This document shows, in pieces, positions 24,192 to 33,749 of a stretch of 64,000 nt of DNA. The DNA is from Sphingorhabdus sp. EL138. GTDB lineage: Bacteria; Pseudomonadota; Alphaproteobacteria; Sphingomonadales; Sphingomonadaceae. Numbering within the stretch: the first letter of the stretch is position 1; each line of letters opens with the position of its first letter. The stretch spans positions 105,001 to 169,000 of the forward strand of contig NZ_OGVD01000001.1 of assembly GCF_900258045.1 (NCBI RefSeq), in the 5' to 3' direction. The position numbers were made by a program, and so were the translations under genes. The notes below the pieces were generated by a model. The model searched no databases, had not been told where the DNA came from, and saw nothing but the letters and a program-made list of their open reading frames with translations.

Positions 24192-27100
24192 ATGCCCCGT
24201 TTTAACCAGATATCCGACCCAACACGCAAAAGCCTTGTCCATCGCGGAGGCCGCATAGTCAAATGGAAGGGCGGCGTCGCCAGCATGGTACCGCAGGTCG
24301 CCGAGCTACGTTTGACAGTATCGGCCGCTGCAGTTGGCGCAGCTTTGATGTTCGGTACCGGCATGGTCGAAACGGCGCCCGCAATTGCCGGAACCTGCGA
24401 TGAAACTGCACCCGGCTCCGGCGTGTTCGAATGCTCCGGACCCGCTGACCTTGATGTTACTCAGGTGCTGGGCGGCACCCCGGTAACTGTGACCACGGAA
24501 GCCGGCTTCGGCATTACGACAGCAGCCGGTAATGCACTGGTAATCAACGGCGTCGATGGAGCGTCGTTCGATGATGCACAGGCATCCGCAATCACGGGAC
24601 TGCAAAATGGCATCAGCATAAACAACACAAACTCCGGTTCTGTGTCTCTGACATCCAACGGCACGGTTATCGGTTTCTCGGGGAACGGAATTGAAGCACA
24701 GAACGCTTTGGGCACCTTGAACCTGTCCATCACCAGCAATGTCGCATCAGGTGCAGAAATTGGTATTGAGGCGACCAACAATGGCACCGGTGCGCTGACC
24801 ATCACTTCTACCGGCAGTGCAACCGGGACCAATGACTGGGGTATATTGGCAGTAAACTCCAACAATGGCACGAATCTGACCGCATCCGTCGTTGATACCA
24901 GTGGCGGCGAAATCGGTACTGGTGCGTTCAACCAAGGCAACGGCGCACTGACCATCACCTCAACCGGCACGGCCACCGGGACTTTGGATGTTGGTATTAT
25001 AGCCTCTAACTCCCTTAATGGCACCGATCTGAATGTAAACGCCGTTAACACCAGCGGTGGCAGATATGGTATTGTCGGGTTCAACAACGGTAATGGCGCG
25101 CTCACCATCACCTCTACCGGCACAGCCACGGGGACTGTTTACGACGGCATTCAAGCCTTTAACTTTAACATCGGAACAGATCTTACCGTCAATGCGGTCG
25201 ATTCAAGCGGCGGCAGACACGGTATCGATGCGGCCAACCAGGGCACCGGGGCACTCACGATCAACGCGACCGGCACGGCCACCGGCACCAATGGTGATGG
25301 CATTGAGGCTTCCAACTCCGTCAATGGTACCGATCTCACCCTGACTGCCGCCAATGTAACCGGCGGTCAAAACGGCATTGAGGCAAGCAACGAGGGAGCC
25401 GGCGCACTGACCATCACCGCGACTGGCACCGTGACCGGAACCAATCTCGACGGCATTTTTGCGATCAATACTTCCAATGGCACCGATCTGTCGATCAGTG
25501 CCGCCAATACGAGCGGCGATACGAACGGAATTTTCGCATTTAATGACGGCACTGGCGCACTGTCCATCACTTCCACCGGTACAGCCACCGGCACCAATGG
25601 CGACGGCATTGACGCGCTGAATGCGGTTGGCACTACATCTCTTTCAATTACAGCGGCAAATGTCACGGGCGGGGTCAATGGTATAGGCGCCACAAATCTC
25701 GGCACCGCCGGCCTGACCATCAGCACCACCGGTGACGTCACGGGCCTAAGCGGCGACGGCATCGAGGCCTATAACAGCGCCAATGATGTCTCTGCATCCA
25801 TGGTCATAGATCAGCTGGAGGGAACGGTCGTTACCGGTGCGGTCAATGGTATTGACGCCGAGAATCTCGGTGGATCGCTGACCATCAATGCACTGGGTAC
25901 GGCCATTGGCGAGACTGGTGCAGGCATCAGCGCCGATAATCTCGTCGGGACCACCGACCTGACTATCACCAGCAACGTGGCGGCAGGTAACACTAACGGT
26001 ATAAGAGCCAACAACCAGGGCACTGGCGCCCTGTCCATTACCTCCACCGGCGCGGCAACCGCCAGTGGCGACGATGGTATTTCGGCTTTCAACTCGAACA
26101 ATGGTACAAATCTGACCATCAATGCCGCGGATACGGATGGCAGCGAGAGGGGTATTCTCGCCACTAACAACGGTGATGGCGCGCTGACCATTATTTCGAC
26201 CGGTACTGCTAATGGTACGACGGTAAACGGCATTCAGGCCTCCAACAACATGAACGGCACATCCCTGTCGATCACGGCGGCCGATACCACTGGCGGCAAC
26301 AACGGGATTAACGCGGTCAACGATGGCGACGATGCACTGACCATCACCTCCACCGGAACGGCAACAGGGACCAATGGTGATGGTATTTTCGCTTACAACT
26401 CCTCTAATGGTACCGATCTCATCATCAATGCGGCCAACACCGACGGCAATCTTCAGGGCATTGATGCGTTCAACGAAGGTACGGGCGCGCTGACCGTCAC
26501 CTCCACCGGCACAGCATCCGGGACCGATTTTTCCGGCATTTACGGCTATAACTCGGCCAATGGAACATCCCTGTCGATTGCGGCAGCAAATGCTACCGGC
26601 GGTATCAATGGCATACGGGCCCTGAACTATGGCACTGCGGGTTTGACGATCAACGTCACCGGCGATGTGACCGGTGAAACTGCAGAGGGTATCTTTGCCT
26701 ATAACAGCGCCAATGATATCTCTGCCTCGACGGTGATTGATCAGGTCCCCGGAGAAGTCATCACTGGCGCGACCGATGGCATGTACGCTATTAATCTTGG
26801 CGGGTCGCTGACTATCAACGCCTTGGGCACGGTCATCGGTGAGACCAGGGACGGTATTGATGCCCGCAATGGTGCTGGAACCACCCATCTGGCCATCACC
26901 AGCAATATCGCGACCGGCGCCCTCAACGGCATTAGCGCGATCAACTTTGGGACCGAAGCGCTGACCGTCACCTCCACTGGTACAGCAACAGGAACCACCC
27001 TGAATGGTATTGAAGCGGGGAACTCCGTCAACGGCACGGACCTGACCATCAATGCTGCCGATAGCTTCGGTGGCAATAACGGCATTGACGCGACCAATGA

Positions 27101-30100
27101 AGGCAGCGGGGCGCTGACCATCACTTCCACTGGAACAGTCACCGGAACCGATTTCAATGGTATTCGCGCCTTTAACTCCATCAATAGTACGGACCTAACC
27201 GTCAATGCATTTGATACTAACGGCGGCGACTACGGCATTTATGCCGAAAACCTAGGCGACGGCGCGCTCACCATCAACTCAACCGGTACGGCAACAGGCG
27301 ATAATGACGATGGCATCGACGCTAATAACTCGGTCAATGGTACCGATCTGACAGTCAATGCGGTTGATACTGTTGGTGAACGGGACGGCATTGATGCGAA
27401 CAATGATGGCAGCGGTGCGCTGATCGTAACCTCGACCGGCACAGCCACCGGGACCATTTCCGATGGTATTGATGTGTTTAACTCTAACAATGGTACTGAT
27501 CTTACAGTCAATGCTGTGAATAGCATTGGCGATCGAAACGGGATTGAGGCGTATAACTTTGGCATCGGTGCGCTCACCATCAACGCAACGGGCACGGTGA
27601 GCGGGACCACGTCCGACGGGATTGACGCGTATAACTCGGCAAATAGCACGGACCTTACGATCAATGCAGCTGATACCGTTGGTGGCGAATACGGCATCCT
27701 GGCATTTAACGCTGGTAACGGCGCACTTTCCATTACGTCCACCGGCACTGCGACCGGCAATATCGCTGATGGTATTGCAGCGTATAACTCCTCCAACAGT
27801 ACCGATTTGACAATCAATGCTGTCGATGTTGTCGGTGATATTGATGGCATTGATGCGTTTAATGACGGTATTGGTGCGCTAACCATTACCTCCACCGGTA
27901 CAGTAACCGGGACTAATTTTTACGGTATTTATGGGTATAACTCCGTCAACAGCACGTCCCTCTCTATCACAGCCAATGACGTTACGGGCGGAACCGCCGG
28001 AATACGCGCCGAGAACCGCGGAACTGCAGGTCTGACGATCAACATCACTGGCGATGTGACCGGTGAGACTGCAGAGGCTATCTTCGCTTATAACAGCGCC
28101 AACGATATCTCCGCCTCCATGGTGATCAACCAGAATGCCGGGGAAGTCGCCACCGGTGCGACCGATGGCATGTATGCAGAGAATCTCGGCGGCTCGCTCA
28201 CCATCAATGCTTTGGGTACGGTCATCGGTGAGGGCGACAATGGTATTGAGGCCAGAAACCGTGTGGGCACGACCGACCTCACCATCACCAGCAATGTCGC
28301 GATCGGCAACACTAACGGTATTCTTACGCTTAACGAAGGTACCGGTGCGCTCAGCATTACATCCACTGGGACGGCCAGCGGAGCTGTGCTCCATGGCATA
28401 AATGCCCAGAACTCTGCGAATGGTACGGATCTGACAATAGCCTCCGTCGATGCTACTGGTAGCCTCGTAGGTGTTTTGGCATTCAATCAAGGCACTGGCG
28501 CGCTCAGTGTCACGTCCACCAGCACTGCAACAGGCAACAATGCCGATGGCATATTCGCTGCTAACACGCTTGCTGGCACGAATTTGACGGTCAATGCGGC
28601 CGATAGCAACGGTGATGACGATGGCATTGATGCTGATAACTTCGGTAGCGGTGCGTTGACCATCACTTCCACTGGCACTGCAACAGGGACCAATTACTTT
28701 GGTATCGACGCGTTCAACTCGGCAGCTGGCACTTCGCTGTCTGTGATGGCGGCCAATGCGACGGGCGGGATGTCCGGCATACGAGCCCGGAACTATGGTA
28801 CAGCCGGCCTGACGATCAGTACGACCGGCAATGTCACGGGCCAAAGCGAAGCAGGTGTTTTCGCCTATAACAGCGCCAACGATATCACCGCCTCAATGGT
28901 CATTGATCAGGACGCTGATACAACCATAACCGGTGCGACCGATGGCATGTATGCCGACAATAACGGCGGATCACTCACCATCAACGCACTCGGTACAGTC
29001 ATCGGCGAGACCAATGATGGAATTGATGCCAGAAACGGCGCAGGCACAACCGATCTGACTATCACCAGTAATATCGCGACGGGCGACCTCAGTGGTATTC
29101 GCGCGTTTAATGGCGGCACCGGCGCTCTCACTATCACTTCGACCGATACAGCGACAGGGACAGACCAACAGGGAATCCTCGCTTCTAATTCTGCTTTTGG
29201 CAGCGAGCTTACAATCAATGCCGTCGATACATCCGGTGGCTACTACGGCATTCTGGCACTCAACTTCGGTACCGGCGCGCTGACTATCACTTCGACCGGC
29301 ACAGCTTCGGGCGCCGACTACCATGGTATAAGCGCGTTTAACGCGGTAGGTACCACATCGCTGTCGATCACAGCCGCGAATGTTACGGGCGGGGAAACCG
29401 GAATACGCGCCCTGAACTATGGCATGGCTGGCCTGACTATCAGTACCACTGGTGATGTTACCGGTGAAACTGCACAGGGTGTCTTTGCCTATAACAGCGC
29501 CAATGATATCTCCGCCTCGATGGTGATCAATCAGCTTGAAGGAACCACCATTACCGGTGCGACCGATGGCGTGTATGCCGATAATAATGGCGGATCGCTG
29601 ACCATCAACGCATTGGGAACGGTCATCGGCGAGACCGATGATGGAATTGATGCCAGAAACCGCGCAACCGCTACCGACCTTACTATCACCAGCAATATCG
29701 CGACCGGGGCTGAAAATGGTATCCAAGCATATAATTATGGCAGCGGCGCACTGACCATCACCTCGACCGGTATAGCAACGGGGTCCACTTTCCGTGGTAT
29801 CCATGCCCGCAACAGCGGTACGGATTTGATCGTCAATGCTGTCGATACCAATGGCGATGAAAACGGCATCGATTTGGTCAATCTGGGCAGCGGCGCGCTG
29901 ACCGTCACCTCAACCGGAACGGCAACGGGAGTCACCTCTGATGGTATTGATGTCTTCAACTCCGTCAACGGCACGGATCTCTCGGTCAATGCTGTGGATA
30001 CCGTTGGTGACATAAATGGCATTGATGCGTTCAATCTAGGCGATGGCGCGCTAACCATCAGTTCGACCGGCACTGCGACAGGAACGACCGGTGATGGTAT

Positions 30101-32525
30101 TGAGGCCTACAACCTTGGCACTGGCGCCTTGACCATCACCTCAACCGGTACAGCGACCGGGGCTGCAGATAATGGGATTGATGCGTATAACTCCAACAAC
30201 GGTACGTCCCTATCGGTCACAGCAACAAATGCTACCGGCGGTATCAATGGCATACGCGCTCTTAACTTCGGCACAGCCGGGCTAACAATTAGCACGGCCG
30301 GAGATGTCACCGGTCAGAGCGCTGCCGGTGTCTTTGCTTATAACAGCGCCAATGATATCTCCGCCTCAATGGTGATCAATCAGGAAGAAGGAGGGATCAT
30401 TACCGGTGCGACCGATGGCATGTATGCCGATAATAATGGTGGCTCGCTGACCATCAACGCACTGGGTACAGTCATCGGCGAAACTGATAATGGTATTGAA
30501 GCAAGAAACCGTGCAGGCACAACGGACCTGACAATCACCAGCAATGTGGCGACCGGCGACAGTAGTGGGGTTTTCGCGATCAACCAAGGTACCGGCGCGC
30601 TCAATGTCACCTCGACAGGCACGGCTACAGGCGATACACTTGCTGGGGTTTTTGCTTATAATTCTGTTACTGGCACAGATCTCGCAGTCAATGCTGTCGA
30701 TACCAATAGCAGCATTCAAGGGATTAATGCGCGCAACCTTGGCAGCGGAGCGCTGACGATCACTTCAACCGGTACAGCGACCGGGACCGATTTTGACGGT
30801 ATTTCCGCCTATAACTCTGCCACTGGCGCGTCTCTGTCTGTGACGGCGGCCGACGCTACCGGCGGTATCAATGGCATTGACGTGCTGCAGGAAGGCATCG
30901 GGGTTGCGTCTGTTACGACGACTGGCACAGTGGCTGGCGGCACAGGCAATGCGATTACTGCAGAGACAACCGGCTCTGCCATCATCGTCAACAACAGCGG
31001 CACATTGGAAAGCGGTGCAGGCTTTGCTCTGGAAGCCATTGGCGGTGTGACGCAGCTGACCAATAGCGGCACGATTAACGGCCGGGTGCTGTTAAGCGCC
31101 TTTGACGATGTGACCGTCAACAACGGCTTGTTCAATGCAACACTGAACAGTGACTTTGGAGCAGGCAACGACCTGTTCACCAATGAAGGCACGGTTCTGG
31201 TCGGCGGCAATATTGCTTTCAACAATCTTGAGCAGTTCGTGAATGACGGTCTGATCGAGATGCGCAACGGCGTGATTGGCAACAGTTTGACCCTGCCGGG
31301 TGACTATGTCGGCAGCGGCGACGGCAGCTTCGCATTCGATGTCACTTTCGATGGCGCAGGCTCGGCCGACACATTGGTCATCGCCGGTGCAGCAACGGGT
31401 AATACGGCACTTATCATCGATGACATTTCAATTAGCCCCAACTTCGGCAATATGGTTCTGGTTGTGGATGCGGACGCGGGTACGAACGAGGACGCCTTTG
31501 TGATCGCTGATGAAAGTGCGACGATCGGCTTTTTCAGTTACTCATTGTCTTTTGACAATGCCGACAACGACTTTTTCCTGACCAACACGATCGGTGCGCC
31601 GGTGTTCCAGACACTCAAGTTTGTCGAAGGGGCACAATCACTCTGGTACCGCTCGGCCGATGCATGGGCCGCCCATATGGCGTCGCGGCATACCGCACCG
31701 CAATCCCCGTTATGGATGCAGGTCTATGGCAGCCTGTCCCAGCAGGATGACAGTTTTGAGTTTACGTCAGCAGGTTTCACCCAGTTAATCTCACTAAACT
31801 ATGATCAGGATTATTTCGGTTTCCAGACCGGATATGATTTTGTTCCTGCCTTTGGCGAAGAAGATATCGTCCTTGGACTTACGGGCGGTTATTTGAACTC
31901 TAATCTCGGTTTTGACGGAACGGCCGACAATGTTCGTTACGATGCGTTCAATATCGGTGCTTATGCGGGCATTAATAGTGGTCGGTTCTTTGCCAATGCG
32001 CTGGTAAAATATGACTTTATCACAGCCGATGTCAGGGCACGAACAGCAGGCTATAGCGTGGACCTTGATGGTGCAGCTTATGGCGTCAGGCTTGAAGCCG
32101 GTTATCGTTGGGGTGAAGATGATTTCTTCGTCCAGCCTTTGGCAAGCTTCGAATATCAACGCGCGAGCCTTGATGATTTCTCCGCGCTCGGCGCAGATAT
32201 CGACTTTGATAGGTTCGATGGCCTGCGCGGCATGATTGGAGCCAGACTGGGCGGAGAAACCAAGGTGAATGGAAGCAACACACTCACCTATTATCTGGGA
32301 GGCCAGCTTGCGCATCAGTCGCAGACTGGTGACGGATTAACCTTCTCCACTGGCGCATCTTCGATCGAGATTGAAAACCGCCTGTCCAACACGTTCGGGC
32401 GGTTCGATTTGGGGCTCAACATCGCCTCCCGGGACGGCGTCACCGGCTTCATCGAAGCCAATGCCGACATCAGCGGTGGCTACACCAGCTACGGCGGACG
32501 TACCGGACTGAAAATAGAATTCTAA
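24192..32525 (+). CDS. Giant repeat autotransporter, right copy (2777 aa)
   Basis: 2777 aa. The start has GGAAGGAAAA just upstream. The N-terminal 110 residues are about 80% identical to the left copy (MPRF-QISDP-RKS, RGGRIVKWKGG, VPQVAELRLTVSAAAVGAAL), with cleavage expected near AIA-GT (about 66). The passenger has the same 41-44-residue repeats (ALTITSTGTATGT; NGTDLTVNAVDT; GINGIRALNYGTAGL) and six NDI-AS-VI(N/D)Q blocks, unevenly spaced (about 210-465 residues). The barrel (last 270 or so residues) contains GGYLNSNLGFDGTADNVRYD and DFITADV, and ends in GLKIEF. It differs from the left copy mainly by having more repeats. Probable surface adhesin; ligand unknown. Confidence 0.9.
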   Translation: MPRFNQISDPTRKSLVHRGGRIVKWKGGVASMVPQVAELRLTVSAAAVGAALMFGTGMVETAPAIAGTCDETAPGSGVFECSGPADLDVTQVLGGTPVTVTTEAGFGITTAAGNALVINGVDGASFDDAQASAITGLQNGISINNTNSGSVSLTSNGTVIGFSGNGIEAQNALGTLNLSITSNVASGAEIGIEATNNGTGALTITSTGSATGTNDWGILAVNSNNGTNLTASVVDTSGGEIGTGAFNQGNGALTITSTGTATGTLDVGIIASNSLNGTDLNVNAVNTSGGRYGIVGFNNGNGALTITSTGTATGTVYDGIQAFNFNIGTDLTVNAVDSSGGRHGIDAANQGTGALTINATGTATGTNGDGIEASNSVNGTDLTLTAANVTGGQNGIEASNEGAGALTITATGTVTGTNLDGIFAINTSNGTDLSISAANTSGDTNGIFAFNDGTGALSITSTGTATGTNGDGIDALNAVGTTSLSITAANVTGGVNGIGATNLGTAGLTISTTGDVTGLSGDGIEAYNSANDVSASMVIDQLEGTVVTGAVNGIDAENLGGSLTINALGTAIGETGAGISADNLVGTTDLTITSNVAAGNTNGIRANNQGTGALSITSTGAATASGDDGISAFNSNNGTNLTINAADTDGSERGILATNNGDGALTIISTGTANGTTVNGIQASNNMNGTSLSITAADTTGGNNGINAVNDGDDALTITSTGTATGTNGDGIFAYNSSNGTDLIINAANTDGNLQGIDAFNEGTGALTVTSTGTASGTDFSGIYGYNSANGTSLSIAAANATGGINGIRALNYGTAGLTINVTGDVTGETAEGIFAYNSANDISASTVIDQVPGEVITGATDGMYAINLGGSLTINALGTVIGETRDGIDARNGAGTTHLAITSNIATGALNGISAINFGTEALTVTSTGTATGTTLNGIEAGNSVNGTDLTINAADSFGGNNGIDATNEGSGALTITSTGTVTGTDFNGIRAFNSINSTDLTVNAFDTNGGDYGIYAENLGDGALTINSTGTATGDNDDGIDANNSVNGTDLTVNAVDTVGERDGIDANNDGSGALIVTSTGTATGTISDGIDVFNSNNGTDLTVNAVNSIGDRNGIEAYNFGIGALTINATGTVSGTTSDGIDAYNSANSTDLTINAADTVGGEYGILAFNAGNGALSITSTGTATGNIADGIAAYNSSNSTDLTINAVDVVGDIDGIDAFNDGIGALTITSTGTVTGTNFYGIYGYNSVNSTSLSITANDVTGGTAGIRAENRGTAGLTINITGDVTGETAEAIFAYNSANDISASMVINQNAGEVATGATDGMYAENLGGSLTINALGTVIGEGDNGIEARNRVGTTDLTITSNVAIGNTNGILTLNEGTGALSITSTGTASGAVLHGINAQNSANGTDLTIASVDATGSLVGVLAFNQGTGALSVTSTSTATGNNADGIFAANTLAGTNLTVNAADSNGDDDGIDADNFGSGALTITSTGTATGTNYFGIDAFNSAAGTSLSVMAANATGGMSGIRARNYGTAGLTISTTGNVTGQSEAGVFAYNSANDITASMVIDQDADTTITGATDGMYADNNGGSLTINALGTVIGETNDGIDARNGAGTTDLTITSNIATGDLSGIRAFNGGTGALTITSTDTATGTDQQGILASNSAFGSELTINAVDTSGGYYGILALNFGTGALTITSTGTASGADYHGISAFNAVGTTSLSITAANVTGGETGIRALNYGMAGLTISTTGDVTGETAQGVFAYNSANDISASMVINQLEGTTITGATDGVYADNNGGSLTINALGTVIGETDDGIDARNRATATDLTITSNIATGAENGIQAYNYGSGALTITSTGIATGSTFRGIHARNSGTDLIVNAVDTNGDENGIDLVNLGSGALTVTSTGTATGVTSDGIDVFNSVNGTDLSVNAVDTVGDINGIDAFNLGDGALTISSTGTATGTTGDGIEAYNLGTGALTITSTGTATGAADNGIDAYNSNNGTSLSVTATNATGGINGIRALNFGTAGLTISTAGDVTGQSAAGVFAYNSANDISASMVINQEEGGIITGATDGMYADNNGGSLTINALGTVIGETDNGIEARNRAGTTDLTITSNVATGDSSGVFAINQGTGALNVTSTGTATGDTLAGVFAYNSVTGTDLAVNAVDTNSSIQGINARNLGSGALTITSTGTATGTDFDGISAYNSATGASLSVTAADATGGINGIDVLQEGIGVASVTTTGTVAGGTGNAITAETTGSAIIVNNSGTLESGAGFALEAIGGVTQLTNSGTINGRVLLSAFDDVTVNNGLFNATLNSDFGAGNDLFTNEGTVLVGGNIAFNNLEQFVNDGLIEMRNGVIGNSLTLPGDYVGSGDGSFAFDVTFDGAGSADTLVIAGAATGNTALIIDDISISPNFGNMVLVVDADAGTNEDAFVIADESATIGFFSYSLSFDNADNDFFLTNTIGAPVFQTLKFVEGAQSLWYRSADAWAAHMASRHTAPQSPLWMQVYGSLSQQDDSFEFTSAGFTQLISLNYDQDYFGFQTGYDFVPAFGEEDIVLGLTGGYLNSNLGFDGTADNVRYDAFNIGAYAGINSGRFFANALVKYDFITADVRARTAGYSVDLDGAAYGVRLEAGYRWGEDDFFVQPLASFEYQRASLDDFSALGADIDFDRFDGLRGMIGARLGGETKVNGSNTLTYYLGGQLAHQSQTGDGLTFSTGASSIEIENRLSNTFGRFDLGLNIASRDGVTGFIEANADISGGYTSYGGRTGLKIEF
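30831..31369 (+). repeat. 539-bp segment identical (inverted) to 15325-15863
   Basis: Right-arm partner of the identical stretch, covering the end of the repeats, the stalk (ITAETTGSAIIVNNSGTLES through VIGNSLTLPGDYVG) and the start of the pre-barrel region. The two copies point in opposite directions and are about 15 kb apart, so recombination between them would invert the DNA between and swap the 3' ends of the two genes while leaving both intact. Confidence 0.8.
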
Positions 32526-32535
32526 CGACATCCCT

Positions 32536-32636
32536 TTTTTAAAGGTTCAAAGATTTCTGAGGAAGCTCTTCCCGCAAATTTTTAAGCTTCTCAGAATAGG
32601 CGGGGACTGGAGGTTCGAAGCACTCAAGTCCCCGCC
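32536..32636 (+). terminator. Conserved two-hairpin element after the right autotransporter
   Basis: Stem one is TTCTGAGGAAGC / GCTTCTCAGAA (32555-32596); stem two is GGCGGGGAC / GTCCCCGCC (32599-32636) with the loop GGAGGTTCGAAGCACTC. Compared with the left copy, a C-T mismatch at the top of stem two is replaced here by a T-A pair, while the G-C pair next to it becomes G-A. The lead-in AAAGGTTCAAAGATTTCTGAG is also shared. No T-run follows. Confidence 0.6.
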
Positions 32637-32689
32637 AATCATTATTCCCGTGAAATCCTGAAGCACTTGCAATCCAGTCTTTGCAAGGT

Positions 32690-33145
32690 TCAGATATGGT
32701 CCGCCTCTGCATCTTCCAGAACTTCAAGCTGGCGTAATACATCCATCAACCCATCAGCAATGCGTTCGACATCTTCCGGTGGGAACGCGTCGTCCAAAAT
32801 CGCATTTATGCTTGCAAAGGGCTCTCTCACCGCATCAAGCGCAACCAATCCTTCGTTCGTCGGTTTTAACACCCATGCCCTGCCGTCGGTATCAGAGCGC
32901 ATTCTGGTAATGTAACCGGCTTTGAGCAGACGGTTTGCCATCGTAGTGATCGCACTCTCACGCTGCATCAGTTTATTCGCCAAATAACTCTGAGATACCC
33001 CCTCTTGACCAGCGATTATTGACATCACCACCGCTTGGGCAGTGGACATGCCACCTGCATCCAGTAGTTCTGTATCCGCCTTTTTCTTCAAGCCATGCGC
33101 TGCCCGTTGCAGAAGAAAAAACATCTTGTGTTTTGATGCGATCAA
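32690..33145 (-). CDS. MarR-family transcription regulator
   Basis: 151 aa from a TTG start with AAGGAG 9 bases upstream. The MarR winged helix is at about 30-100: STAQAVVMSIIAGQEGVSQSYLANKLM, then QRESAITTMANRLLKAGYITRMRSDTDGRAWVLKPT, where the D-R-A wing is typical. The C-terminal helices (FPPEDVERIADGLMDVLRQLEVLED) would form the dimer. The palindrome TTTTGATGCGATCAA overlaps its first codons. It diverges from the right orphan gene, 157 bases apart. MarR proteins usually repress themselves and the gene facing them, so the orphan is the likely target; this is inference. Confidence 0.9.
   Translation of the reverse strand: MIASKHKMFFLLQRAAHGLKKKADTELLDAGGMSTAQAVVMSIIAGQEGVSQSYLANKLMQRESAITTMANRLLKAGYITRMRSDTDGRAWVLKPTNEGLVALDAVREPFASINAILDDAFPPEDVERIADGLMDVLRQLEVLEDAEADHI
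33131..33145. promoter_or_regulatory. Palindrome TTTTGATGCGATCAA, right copy (possible operator)
   Basis: Identical 15 bases to 12422-12436. Here it overlaps the TTG start of the MarR gene, and it lies 158-172 bases upstream of the orphan gene. Overlap with the first codons means part of the sequence is constrained by coding, so chance symmetry cannot be ruled out; the match to the unlinked left copy is the stronger evidence. Between it and the orphan gene lie TTGACA (33159-33164) and an AT-rich TACTCTATATATG segment that could be the promoter. Confidence 0.4.
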
Positions 33146-33302
33146 CCTGGTTTACTCCTTGACAAATTAGCATATCCAATATTACTCTATATATGTAGTA
33201 TATGCAGGTGCGAGGCGTTTGACTACCTCGATGAGAATTTACATCACATCTCGTTGATGCCGTCAAATAGCGCGATTTGTAGTAACCAAAGAGAGAAACC
33301 CC

Positions 33303-33617
33303 ATGATCTTTTTTGAACGCAAAACATTGTCCGAACTGATGGTCGGCTGCACACACTATGTTGATCTCGGAGACCGTAAGCAAGTTTCAGTTTACTATCC
33401 TAGCAGTACTGAAGTTTATCTTAAGGGGCTGAATTCAAATGTTTTTAAAGGACAAATGATCATTGAAGGTGTCGGTTACAAAATCGATTGGGAGGACGGC
33501 CCCGACGGTTACTACAAAATAGCCGAACATCAGGGTGCGTATGTGTATATTGATGACCACGGAAGGTCAGCTGGTACCATAACAAAAATAGCCCCGGGAA
33601 ATCCCGAATATTTCTGA
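33303..33617 (+). CDS. 104-aa orphan protein, right-arm copy
   Basis: 104 aa, not recognised. It is the mirror partner of the protein at 12072-12386, of the same length and without gaps. Differences cluster in the middle (residues 40-60), while the ends and the block DGYYKIAEHQGAYVYIDD are nearly unchanged, which suggests a folded core there. No signal peptide or membrane helix. AGAGAGAAACCCC just before the ATG contains a plausible ribosome site. It faces the MarR gene and may be its target. Function unknown. Confidence 0.75.
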   Translation: MIFFERKTLSELMVGCTHYVDLGDRKQVSVYYPSSTEVYLKGLNSNVFKGQMIIEGVGYKIDWEDGPDGYYKIAEHQGAYVYIDDHGRSAGTITKIAPGNPEYF

Positions 33618-33749
33618 GAGCCCCAGACATTTTTTTAGTAGCATACAGGCGCGGTCAATCAATGCGGCCCGCAATCACAGCCATTGGTGACACGCTATAA
33701 CATTCGCGGTCAGGTTCTTACCCCGTTGAGCTCAACCGACTGACCTCCC

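Noticed and set aside
14169-32525. Repeats resembling a CRISPR array
   Set aside because: The repeats are inside open, translated genes, vary in sequence and length, have no constant spacing and no cas genes nearby.
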